Part shown: positions 22,255 to 31,853 of the stretch, piece by piece
Layout of the letters: each line of letters begins with the position of its first letter
Numbering within the stretch: position 1 is the stretch's first letter
Assembly (NCBI GenBank): GCA_009801085.1
Contig: VNWV01000002.1
Span: 1,240,001 to 1,304,000, forward strand
Direction of reading: 5' to 3'
Source of the DNA: Lasiodiplodia sp. COLG20
Taxonomy: Eukaryota; Ascomycota; Dothideomycetes; Botryosphaeriales; Botryosphaeriaceae
DNA: 64,000 bases
Translations under genes and position numbers: made by a program
Notes under the pieces: model-generated
Database searches by the model: none
What the model saw: only the letters and a program-made list of their open reading frames with translations
Told to the model about the DNA's origin: nothing

Positions 22255-22822
22255 AATGCGTCCTACCCGGTCACTCGGGTCGTGAAACAAGCGACGGACA
22301 CCGGTTACACTACCCACGAGGGGCAGGTGTTGATCTAAGAGCTCCGATTCAGGCACTGAAGTTGCCGGCACCGCGCAGCACGTTGCAGTGCGCACTGAGG
22401 CGATTGGCCCAAGCGAGACGGCAGCATTTGGAAATCCGCGTCGTCGCCGCCGAGCCGAGCAAACAACTTACCTTGGTGGCCATCTGGGTACGGCTCATCC
22501 CAGCTGCTGCGAGGGGAGTCCAGCAGTTCAACTTCTTCATGCATGATAATAGCCTGTTTCAGGGGCGCCTGCTTAGCGGAAAACATTATAGGGAAACGCG
22601 GCAGCCGCCCAACCGAGGAAGAAAGCCGGGGCGGATCACGAGCGCGCAGCGATGTCGCAGTCGTGAGCAAACCCGCAGCAGCCAGCGCCAAGCAACGCAG
22701 TTGTTGAGGTGAAGTTGGAGAGGAGCCCTACCGCGACACGACGGGCAGACCCTGCTGGCTTCTTGGAGCTTGGCGTGCGTCGGCATTTGGGACGGAGACA
22801 AGACCGGTGGCCCGCGTCATGT

Positions 22823-22828
22823 CACGTG
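22823..22828. promoter_or_regulatory. CACGTG E-box, possible Pho4/NUC-1-type site
   Basis: CACGTG followed by G, about 635 bp upstream of the phosphatase start. Phosphate-starvation bHLH factors bind CACGTGG-type sequences upstream of secreted phosphatases. The assignment rests on the motif and the neighbour only. Confidence 0.3.
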
Positions 22829-23574
22829 GACGCCACACAAGTGTGCTTGGACGAAAAGCTTGAGTGCGCCTTGTCGCCTTGTCTTGTCAGCTCGTTACGT
22901 GACCGCAAGCCGCGTCAACTCTGCGCGCCGCTCCGCCTGGCGACAGGAAGCGAAAAGGCCCGCTCCGCCAAGCTGATAACCCATCACTGCAGCCCTACCG
23001 CCCTGCTGCCAGGGCCCATCCCACGAGCGGCGCTTGATATGCGTCGGAGCCAAGCGGCTGTTGACAAGACGGCTAGCCCGGGCGATCATGACGGCAGCTA
23101 AGAAGCCAGCGAATTTGGCCGACCCGGCCGCGCCGCGCTGACTGCAGGTGACCTCGCCTCAAGAGCGCAGCATGAAGTCAGCGAGCCGCTGCCCCAGAAA
23201 AGCCTGTCCCCAGACGGCCTCGATGCATCCCGTGCCCTCTCTCCGCAATCGACGGCTGTCCTCGCCCTCGCCTCTCCGCGACCCTCCAGCCGCGCGTTGC
23301 TCGAAGCGGCAACTCTGCGGAGCCTGCACTCGCCTGATTGGCCCCTGGCCGAAGGGGTTTGGTAACAGCTTTCTAATTTGATCACTAAGGCCCAGATACA
23401 AATCCGCTAGCTCCAGGCACAAACAGCGCCCATACCGCCGAACGCGGGGGCCTATCAGCGCCGGCGACTCGTAGGGCGCGGCTGCCCTAACAGGTATTTA
23501 CTTGCCACCGTCTTCACGGCCTAAAGGTCTTCAGTCGCCCTCCACTCCTCCTCCTCCTCCATCCTCTCGACACC

Positions 23575-25219
23575 ATGGCCCGCTCAGCTGAACTCACCGC
23601 CGACGAGCTCCAGCTCGAGGCCCTCGGCCACAAGGGCGAGCTGAAGCGTCAGTTCTCCTTCTTGTCTATGCTGGGGCTCGCCTTCGCAATTCTCAATTCC
23701 TGGACCGCTCTTTCGACCTCGCTCTCTCTGGCCCTGCCGTCCGGCGGGCCTACTAGTGTCGTCTGGGGTTTGATTACTGCCGGTGTCTGCAACCTCTGCC
23801 TGGCCGCCTCGCTTGCAGAGTTCCTCTCCGCCTACCCGACCGCCGGCGGTCAGTACCACTGGGTTGCTGTCATCAGCTGGAAGGCTTGGGTGCCTGCCCT
23901 GAGCTGGGTCACGGGATGGATCAATACCTTTGGCTGGATCGCCCTCGTCTGCACCGGAGGCCTGCTGGGCAGCCAGCTTGTCGTTGGTGTCATCTCTCTT
24001 GAGAACCCCAACTACGAGCCCCAGGCCTGGCACCAATTCCTCATCTACATCGGCTACAACGTCCTCGCCTTCATCCTCAACGCCTTTGCCAACTCGGCCC
24101 TGCCCTACGTCAACAAGGCTGCCATCTCTTGGTCCATTGCAGGCTTTGCTGTCATCTGCATTACCATCCTGGCCTGCGCCTCTCCCAACTACTCCTCTGG
24201 CGACTTCGTTTTTCGCGAGTTCATCAACGAGACTGGCTGGCCTGATGGCATTGCCTGGCTCCTTGGTCTGCTGCAGGGTGGTCTGGGTCTCACCGGCTAC
24301 GATGCTGTCGCTCACATGATCGAGGAAATCCCCAACGCCGCCGTCGAAGGCCCCAAGATCATGGTCTACTGCGTCGCCATTGGCACCTTCACCGGCTTCA
24401 TCTTCCTTGTCAGCCTCCTGTTCGTTGCTGGCAACATTGACGATGTCATCTCTTCCCCGGCTGGTCCGCTGCTGCAGATTCTCTTCAACGCCACCAACTC
24501 CCACGCTGGTGCCATCTGCTTGCTCATCTTTCCCCTGGTCTGCATGCTCTTCGCCACCACCTCCATCATGACCACCTCCTCGCGCATGTGCTATGCATTT
24601 GCACGTGACGGCGGACTTCCCTTCTCCCGGCACCTGGCCAAGGTCCATCACGGACTCGACATCCCGCTCAATGCTTTGATTTTCAGCACCGGCTGGGTCA
24701 TCATCTTTGGATGCATCTTCCTTGGCTCCAGCAGCGCCTTCAACGCTATCACCGCTGCCTCCGTTGTGGCTCTTGGTATCTCGTACGGACTTCCTATCGC
24801 TATCAACTGCCTGCGCGGACGCAAGATGCTGCCGCCCCGGAGTTGGACCCTGCCGGAACCGTTCGCGTGGGTTGCGAACTTGGTAAGAACCTCATCCTCA
24901 CTCCTTAATAAGCCTAGAAGTCAACTAACGCTGTTCCTAACAGATTGGCGTCGCTTATGTTATCGTCACCACCGTCCTGTTCGTCTTCCCGCCCGAGCTC
25001 CCCGTCACTGGCTCCAACATGAACTACTGCATCGTCGTCTTTGCCATCGTCATCATCATCAGTGGTATCACGTGGATCTTCGATGGCAGGAAGAACTTCC
25101 GTGGCCCCAAGATCGACGAGGGCTTGGAGGTGATAGAGTCGACCAAGGTTGGTCAGACTGGCAGCCTGGATGGCGACAACAAGGTCGATCCGGACTCGAA
25201 ACACGCGGTGGAGGCTTAA
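23575..25219 (+). CDS. APC-superfamily permease (choline/GABA/amino-acid type, HNM1-like)
   Basis: Exons 23575-24882 and 24944-25219, with a 61-nt intron carrying a CTAAC branch; 527 aa. A short cytosolic N-terminus ends in KGELKRQFSFLSMLGLAFAILNSWTALS, the family entry helix. The protein has about twelve hydrophobic segments. The motif ARDGGLPFSRHLAKVH sits in the usual loop. The spliced last exon gives two more helices and a charged cytosolic tail. Fungal relatives carry choline, GABA or other amines with protons at the plasma membrane; the match feels closest to choline permeases, but I would not fix the substrate. Reading through the intron changes the frame and gives a false C-terminus. 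Confidence 0.9.
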
Positions 25220-25770
25220 GCGTTGATTATATATTTGCCTTCTGTTTTTTATATAGCATGGGACTGGCATTGGGTAGGAGTATTGTCGTGCGCGCATACC
25301 CTTGTGCTGCCTTTGTATGATTACGATTTGAACAAGAATAGATCTCTTTCGAGAAAGTGAATTAGATGCTGTGTCGGATCATAGATGTCTCTCCGCAGGT
25401 TCTCCACCTATACTCGGACGAATGGAAAGGGACCCTCGGCAATCTGCCGCACCCTGTCGCGCCCTGTTGTAGTATTCCGCAGCCTGAACCCCTTTTCTCG
25501 GCCACATCATCTTTCTCATATAGATAGGTGGTTTAGTATAGCTACATTAGGGAAACTATCAATCAAGCAACCAAGTGCCTCGAATTGCGAGATGAGATAT
25601 CAAACAAGGGGAGTCAGCCATCCTCCAGCTATAGTGGTACCGCTGCACATGAGGGAGAAAGAAAAAAAAACCAACGTATCCCGGATAAAACGAAATAGCA
25701 AACAAAGGGAATCAGCTAACCTCCAGTTATTACAGTAATGCTGTATGCCAGAAAAGAAATGCAATGTGTC
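25220..25770. other. Intergenic with a diverged direct repeat
   Basis: 551 bp between the permease and the decayed knuckle-array gene. The right half is a two-copy diverged repeat (25601 and 25699, offset about 98 bp). No gene. Confidence 0.5.
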
Positions 25771-25775
25771 TCAGA
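25601..25775. repeat. Two-copy diverged direct repeat, RIP-like differences
   Basis: Copy A starts CAAACAAGGGGAGTCAGCC at 25601 and copy B starts CAAACAAAGGGAATCAGCT at 25699. Alignment continues through CCTCCAG(C/T)TAT for at least 45 bp, then loosely to about 25775. Many differences are G/A or C/T. Copy B abuts the stop codon of the decayed gene. Confidence 0.55.
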
Positions 25776-27618
25776 TCGGTGACATCTTCCACGAATTAGC
25801 CTTCTTGATGGGCTTCTTGAGCTTCCTTGAAGTTCGCTTCTTCACACCGTTTGTCGTGACCTCCGTGACGCCATTGTAGAAGTGCGTCCTGCAGGGATGG
25901 CAAGCCCAGCTCTCCTCCTCTACAATCCAACCCCATCTAATTAGACCTCCCTTCTTATTCGTCGTCATGAAGCAGTAGGGACACGTATCCGGCTTATCTG
26001 TCTGCTTCTGATTGATGCCCACTCGTCTTGAGCCCTTGGTCGCCCGGCAGGATTTGCACATCCATTGCTTCAGCCCATGGTCGAATATCCATGAATGTGG
26101 TACGGAAAACTTCTCTGGAGGACGAAGGCAAGTGGGGCACCTCGGAGGCTTATCGTGTTGAGACCGAGCTGCTGCCTGGGGACTAGGTATAAAGACATCT
26201 TTCCTATAATATTTGTCGCACCGCCAATGGTTCTTCTTGTCGTCCCACGTCCAATCGCGGTCGGCAGGGTCCTTGGGTGTGTAGCAGCTTTAGCAGTGGC
26301 TGGGCTTGTCCGTTCGACCCTTCAGAATCACCCGAGGAGGACGGATGACTCCTGTACTGTAGAAGTAAGTGTTGCACGCTGGGCACCAGTATGAGCCAAG
26401 TGGGAGTCCTTGAACTGGATCGTAGGAGAAGATTGCGTGCTTCGACTTCTCTCGAACCTCTTTTTTAGATTATACCGCAGTTGCAGCACTTAATGACGGT
26501 TCTGCACCGGAGCTTCGCGATTCCCTGCTTAATAGACCATGCAGAGTTTAGTCCTTGGTAGTCTCGGTCTCTAAGGAGGGCTGGTGGGGTGCAGTAACGA
26601 AGGAGCTGAAACGCCTCGTTGGTTATCCACGCGTTTCGAAGGCCGGTATCCTCAACTGATTGGAGAAGCACCATGACAAGACCTTCTGATACCGCATACA
26701 GTGGGATGCCCACTTCATCTTCCTTGATACGATAACTGGCCTCGGGTCCATTGTTGTATCTTTTCGAGACGTCGCCGCCAAAAGATAAGTTCGATAAGCT
26801 TCGCCGGTACGAAGTCCTTCTTTGTGGCCCTTGCAATTGAGGAAGCGCCTGCTTAACCGGACGGACGACCCACCATAGACGCCTGCCTCCTTGGTGAAGC
26901 GGTCACTGACGCTCATGTCGATGCCTTGAACGACGTCAAGGTATATGCCGCCTTCTGTGAGGTCACAGGAGGGCAGTTTCGTCAGGTCCCCTACCGAGTA
27001 ATCACGCCTTCCTAACGTGACTCGGACCTTGGGTGACATCCGCTTTATCAGCGAGCCGACAAGCTTCATCAGGCCGATCCTGGCAACATCCACGAAGAAT
27101 CCGCAGGCCGCAGTCGACCAGGCAAGATTCGGTTCAACTCCTGGAAGGGGTGAGGGCTTGGACTTGTCCATGGTCCAGAGTGCGAAGGTGGTAAGGCGTT
27201 TAGCTATGAAGGACAGGTCTTCGCGGAGCTGGCTTTGAAGGACCTCCTGCTCGAGCGGTGACGGAAGCTGCAAAGTGGTTCTTGGGAACAGCCGGAAGTA
27301 TTCGGTCGACACCAGCCTGATAGTTTTGTGGAGTTTCTTCATCTTCGGAGCTGCCGGTCCCTCCACGCCGATCACCCGCCAAAGTTCCTCTTGGTCGAGG
27401 TCCTCACCGACCTCAAAGTCGAAACTGACGAAGCATTCCACCGAAGGGGTCTGCCTATCCTGCTTCGACCTCTTGGCCCTCTTTTTGCTCCCGCCCTCAA
27501 CGTACTCCTCATCGTCTCTGAAGTCATCGTCGTCGGGATTCTCATTGTTACGGCGGCGGCAGCACAATTGCGAGGCGTAACACGACGTATCAGTGATGAT
27601 TGTGGATCTAAAAGTCAT
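25771..27618 (-). pseudogene. Decayed gene with C-terminal tandem Cys-knuckle array
   Basis: Not recognised as a named family. It reads from an ATG at 27618 (MTFRSTIITD) through an acidic then Lys/Arg-rich segment (DDDDFRDDEEY, KKRAKRSKQDR) into a roughly 250-residue unknown domain (SFDFEVGEDLDQEELWRVIG onward). The frame shifts near 26770-26815, shifts again near 26460, and has a TAA at 26290-26292. The last part is a run of modules C-x2-C-x(21-23)-C-x2-C with a W-x-C entry: PRCPTC...QWMCKSC, DTCPYC...SWACHPC. A damaged module holds the stop and an RCDKYY where C is expected. Spacing resembles GATA-like or other treble-clef fingers. The downstream open part (25771-26061) alone could still encode about 96 aa. 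Confidence 0.6.
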
Positions 27619-28124
27619 GAGATGTTGAGAGGAAAAAAAAAAAATTAGCGCGCCTGCCTGCTGCTGAGTTGATAGGTAGGCGCGTTTGAGGGGGAATTCG
27701 TGCTTTATGAGGTAGGCGCGACACGCGCTCTTCCCCAACGTCTCGTCACCTCTGGGTAGCGCTGCCAACGCGCTGAAAAAAGAATAGCTTCACATAAAAT
27801 TCGTATGTTATGGGCAGTTGAAGCTGTCGTCTGGACGAGAATGTCGAATTAAAAATCTTACATTCTTTCACTGGCATATCTTCGTCAAACACAACATCAC
27901 TGCACTATCAATTCAGGGGTTTTCAGTCCAAGGTATAGTGGCTTTATTATTGTAATGCTAAAATATATAAACTCCTGCCAACTCCGAAGAAAATACACAC
28001 TCGAGAAACAGACAACAAGGAAAGCATATTGACGAAAGATACATAGCGGCCGTTCCCTCCCAGCTTTTCAAACAAATTGCCCTCAACTCATCAATCATCA
28101 TCCTTCACAGCGAGCCGCTAGCCG
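27619..28124. other. Intergenic, AT-rich
   Basis: 506 bp separating the decayed gene from the 3' end of the DUF2235 gene. It is AT-rich from about 27780 to 28080; no gene or clear repeat. Confidence 0.4.
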
Positions 28125-30313
28125 CTAGCCGCTGGTCGACGACGACGAAGAAAACGAACTCACCCTCGCCCTCCCCTCCCCCTTCCCCAACACCCACGCC
28201 GCAACGTCCGGATCCTCTCTCAACAGCATAACCTCGAACCTCCCCAGCTCATCCTCCTCCAACACCGCCCCTTTGACCTCCCTCCCGCCGTGCTTATTAA
28301 CCCACTTCCACCGCTGCTGTCCCTGCTGCCCGTGATCCTCCCCCCTCTCAAGCACCCACCCATTCTCCCTCAACGCCTCGGCGCGATACACGCCGTGCCC
28401 TTCGTACCCCTTGCCGCGCGCCTGCACGCGCACCCGCACGCTAGCATGCACGCGCTCGCGGGTGCCGCGCAGGATCTCGCTCGTCGGCTTGCCAGTGGCG
28501 TAGTCGACGCGGCGGTGGGCGCGCGGGGTGCGGTTGGCGAGGCCGCCCAGCGCCGTGACGTTGGCGGCCGAGTCGTCGAGGCGGGTGAGGGCCCAGTGGG
28601 GTTCGGATTCGTCACCACCGACGGCGCGGAGGGCGGCGAGGTCGCGTGCCTCGGGCTCGTCGCCGTCGTCCTTTTCGTCTCCGTCGTGGTGAATGGTGGG
28701 GAGGAAGGAGAGCGGGGAGCGGAGGAGGCGGAGGAGGGTGGTGGAGGTGGCGGAGGCGAGGGTGGAGACGGGGTGGTGGAAGAAGGAGGACGCGGGCGAG
28801 ATGAGGCGGCGCTCTGCGGCGCGCTCGGCGTACTCGAAGCGGTTCTGGCGCCACTGGTCGGCCAGGTAGCTCTCGTCGAATTCGAGCCCGGCTTTCTCCA
28901 GCTCGCTCATCATCCAGGCCAGCGACACGTCGGCCAGTCCGCTGTCCGACTCGCTGCCGCCGACGTTGGCGTGCGTGCCCGGGAACCAGACTTGCTTCAG
29001 GACGGTCGTGTTGTTGCTGCTGTTGCTGTTGGTGTCGTCGTCGTCGGCGGCGTCGGGCTGCTCCCAGACTGTCGGCATGAAGCTGGTGCGCTGCTCGTCG
29101 AGCGCGAGCGCCTGGAAGGCGAAGCGGACGTTCTTGCCGATGGTCGTGTCGGTGAAGCGATAGGGGTTGGGGATCATGAGCGGGTCGGCCAGGAAGGCAG
29201 GGAGGCCGAGACGTTGGAGGTGCGCGATAGTGGGAATACCGAGGGCGCCTAAGTAGCCGTCAGTTGGTGTGCAAGAGTAGATAGCTGTAAGCGACTGGGA
29301 GAACAGATGGCTGAAGGATGGATGAAGGGAAAAGGAAGTGATGAATGCTTACCAACCGTGTCCCAGACCCCGATCGCTTGAATGGGAATTTCCTGTGTCT
29401 TGTGCAGCCGCTTCAGTTCCTTGAGATACTGCGCAAGATACTCTTTCCGTCTCTCGATCAACGGCTTATTTGCGGAGGGCATTTCAATGTTGAAGTCCCG
29501 GATCTCCTTCGTGATGGAAGTCTCGTGGACTTCTTGGCCCGCGCGCTCAAAGTCCTCAAACACACGGAAGAAGTGCCGCATGGCCGTCTTTGTCAACAGT
29601 CCGACGGCATCGACCAGAGCCGCGATGCTGCGGGCCGTGAAGGCACCGCGCGAGAATCCCGTCAGGTAGACAGCATCACCGGGCTGGTAATTGTTGGCTA
29701 GGAAGCCGTAGGCCTCGCACACGTTCTCCGACAGCCCGCTCCCCGTGCCGCCGCCCACGAGCTTCTCGACCAGGTTGGGCCCCGTGCCGACGCCCGCTTG
29801 GTAGAAGACGATCTGTGGCCGCTGCTGCGAGTCCGAGACCGGGAGCGCCCGGCCAATGCGCGTCACGTTGGACGGGTCCTGCACCTCTAATTTGGGATGA
29901 GCGTGGGAGCCGTTGTTCTCGAGCTTGCTGTTGTTGCTGTCCTGGGCAGAGGTCAGTCACTGGTAGACGGGAGCGTCTGATTCTGGACATACAATCCATG
30001 TTCCTATTTTCTGTTAGAAAATCGTGCATAAGAAGAGTTAATAGTGAAGTGTCGAGTCTGGAGAACAAAGAGATCGAGGGATATGCTAACTTTAAGCGAC
30101 ACAAGAACCATCTCATCGAAAATTTGGAGAGATCTTACATACGCATGGGCGAACAAGGTGAGGTGTGAAAGTTCATGGGAGGATGAATAGGGAAAGAGCT
30201 TCTGGTCGCGATTCGAAGGCAAACGGGAAAGTATCCTGGAAGCAGTACTCACCATCGCAGCAAATTATTAACTTCTTCGGCCTTTTCAACGTCAAGGGAT
30301 CTCTGTTCGCCAT
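28125..30313 (-). CDS. DUF2235 / Tle1-like alpha-beta hydrolase
   Basis: Four exons: 30253-30313, 29993-30003 (11 nt), 29353-29941 and 28125-29248; 594 aa. The N-terminus assembled across the first junctions is MANRDPLTLKRPKKLIICCDGTWIDSNNSK, the standard opening of the family (LIxCCDGTWxD). The nucleophile elbow is LTGFSRGAFTARSIA (GxSxG). Later hallmarks are AIGVWDTVGALGIP and VWFPGTHANVGG, the latter giving the catalytic His region. A C-terminal beta-rich extension ends in a Ser-rich tail. Relatives include bacterial type VI phospholipase effectors; fungal members are cytosolic proteins of unknown substrate. The first intron is long (249 nt) for this genome. Confidence 0.88.
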
Positions 30314-31853
30314 TTTTGCCTTTCGAGAGACGCTGGGCAAACAATGGAGCGTCTTGCTTCTTTGACCGTCAGAGCTACTCGTTGCGAGTTTCGAGGCTTA
30401 AATATGTCGTTAGGCAGAAGGCAGGCGCGCAGCTTTCCTCGCACAAGGGAACAATGTGACTCGAGCCTCGTTGTAACAACAAAGGAAGCACCAAAAACGA
30501 GAAATCACAACACCCAATAGTGCAAGACAGCAAGCACGAGCAAACACCCCCAACCTTATATCCCGCACAGCACACCACCAACCAGCGGCGGCCGTGATCG
30601 TCCGCTCCGCCACTCTTCCACAGACCCAAGCCTTCCCCTTCTTAGACGAGCTGAGGTGAACACAATGGTCGTCTTGGCAGCGGGTGACCAGGTAGGCCGC
30701 CAGCGTCGGCGCCACAGCATGGGCCAAAAACTACGCACAGTAAACCTCAGTCATCACATCCCCCACACCTCGTAGTAGCAACATGTCTCGGCCAATGACA
30801 GCAGCGCCGTCCGTCGTACACGATGCCCGAAAGCAGCCGTGCCATTGGCGGCTCGCCCATTTTTTCCTATGCCGCTAAGGCTGAGCAGGAATGTGCCAGG
30901 GAGGTGGCCGCAGCAATGCACGCGCAGTAGCTGCCGCTGCTGCAGAATGCAAGAGAGGAAAGGCAAGCAGCGGGTAAGCTAAGCCCTAAGGAAGGCTGTG
31001 CTTGCTTGCTCGCTTGCTTTGCATTGCAGGCCCGGGGTGGGATGGATGTGCCGACGATCCCCACAGGCAGGGGGGGTGGAAGTTGGGGGCTTGAGCAGCC
31101 TCCTCCAAAAATGGGCTTGAATGCCGAGGAAACCGTGGGTGGTCGAGTTAGGCAGCGGCTTGCGGTGTGGTAACACAACAAGCCTATTGCTAATCCATCG
31201 CTTTGGTTCTCACAAGTGCGCGGGGAAAGACCAAATGTTGTGCCTGTGCGACGGCATTATACATTATAGGCCAAGCCATCGCTACCGACCTATCACGAGG
31301 CTGACGAATCGGGTGGCAATAATGCTGACAATAAGGAGCTGAAAGGAATGCGACAGCCGGGGAGGATATGCTTGGCAGGTGTGAAGAGGGCGCGTAAAGC
31401 GGGGGCGGTTGCGGCTGAGAGGACCAAGTTCTTGGAGTCTTGCATCTGGAACGCTGATTGGTTAGGCATCCATGAGGTAAACGGGAGGAAGGCTGCAAGC
31501 CATTCGCCTTCGCGTCATCGGGCTTATAATAGATAAAAGCCATTGTGATACAAGACGATCAATATACAACTTTCGTCCTCCCACGTGAACTCTACTTGCT
31601 CCGCACTGCTGAAACCGTCTTACATTACGTTGACACTGTGGCACGAATCAGCACCCAGAACAGTCGTAAAATGTTTTTCTTCGGACTACATATGCTATGC
31701 TCGCTGCATAGGCTGGAATCGTCGTTACTTTTCGCCGTCTTCTGAATAGCTAATCACAGTAAAAGAGCCCCTATCCGTGAGCACCACCAAGCCGGAAGAA
31801 ACCGTTCCCAAGAACTCACCCGCTCACTAAACCAAACCGCCCATCGACACCGC
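30314..31853. other. Intergenic, 1.5 kb, no gene supported
   Basis: Includes the DUF2235 promoter and the RSE1 3' flank. Several overlapping open frames were inspected on both strands; none shows domain character or intron structure. Confidence 0.4.

Larger units (their letters stand above)
22189..23574. promoter_or_regulatory. Long divergent promoter, phytase and APC permease
   Basis: 1.39 kb, GC-rich, without a supported gene; the open frames here look like compositional noise. It contains an E-box TCACGTGG (CACGTG at 22823-22828). Confidence 0.4.

Noticed and set aside
22709..23101. 130-codon plus-strand frame in the long divergent promoter
   Set aside because: Composition follows the local GC content, no domain, and competing frames occur on both strands.
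23584..24651. 355-codon minus-strand frame over the APC permease
   Set aside because: Gly/Asp/Glu-rich antisense of membrane helices; no family features.
16198..25219. Possible secondary-metabolite or catabolic cluster (isochorismatase, SDR, phosphatase, permease)
   Set aside because: No core biosynthetic enzyme, no pathway regulator among them, and the functions do not link. The adjacency looks incidental.
28290..29252. 320-codon plus-strand frame over the DUF2235 gene
   Set aside because: A GC-rich antisense shadow of the hydrolase C-terminus; no domain, and no intron logic.
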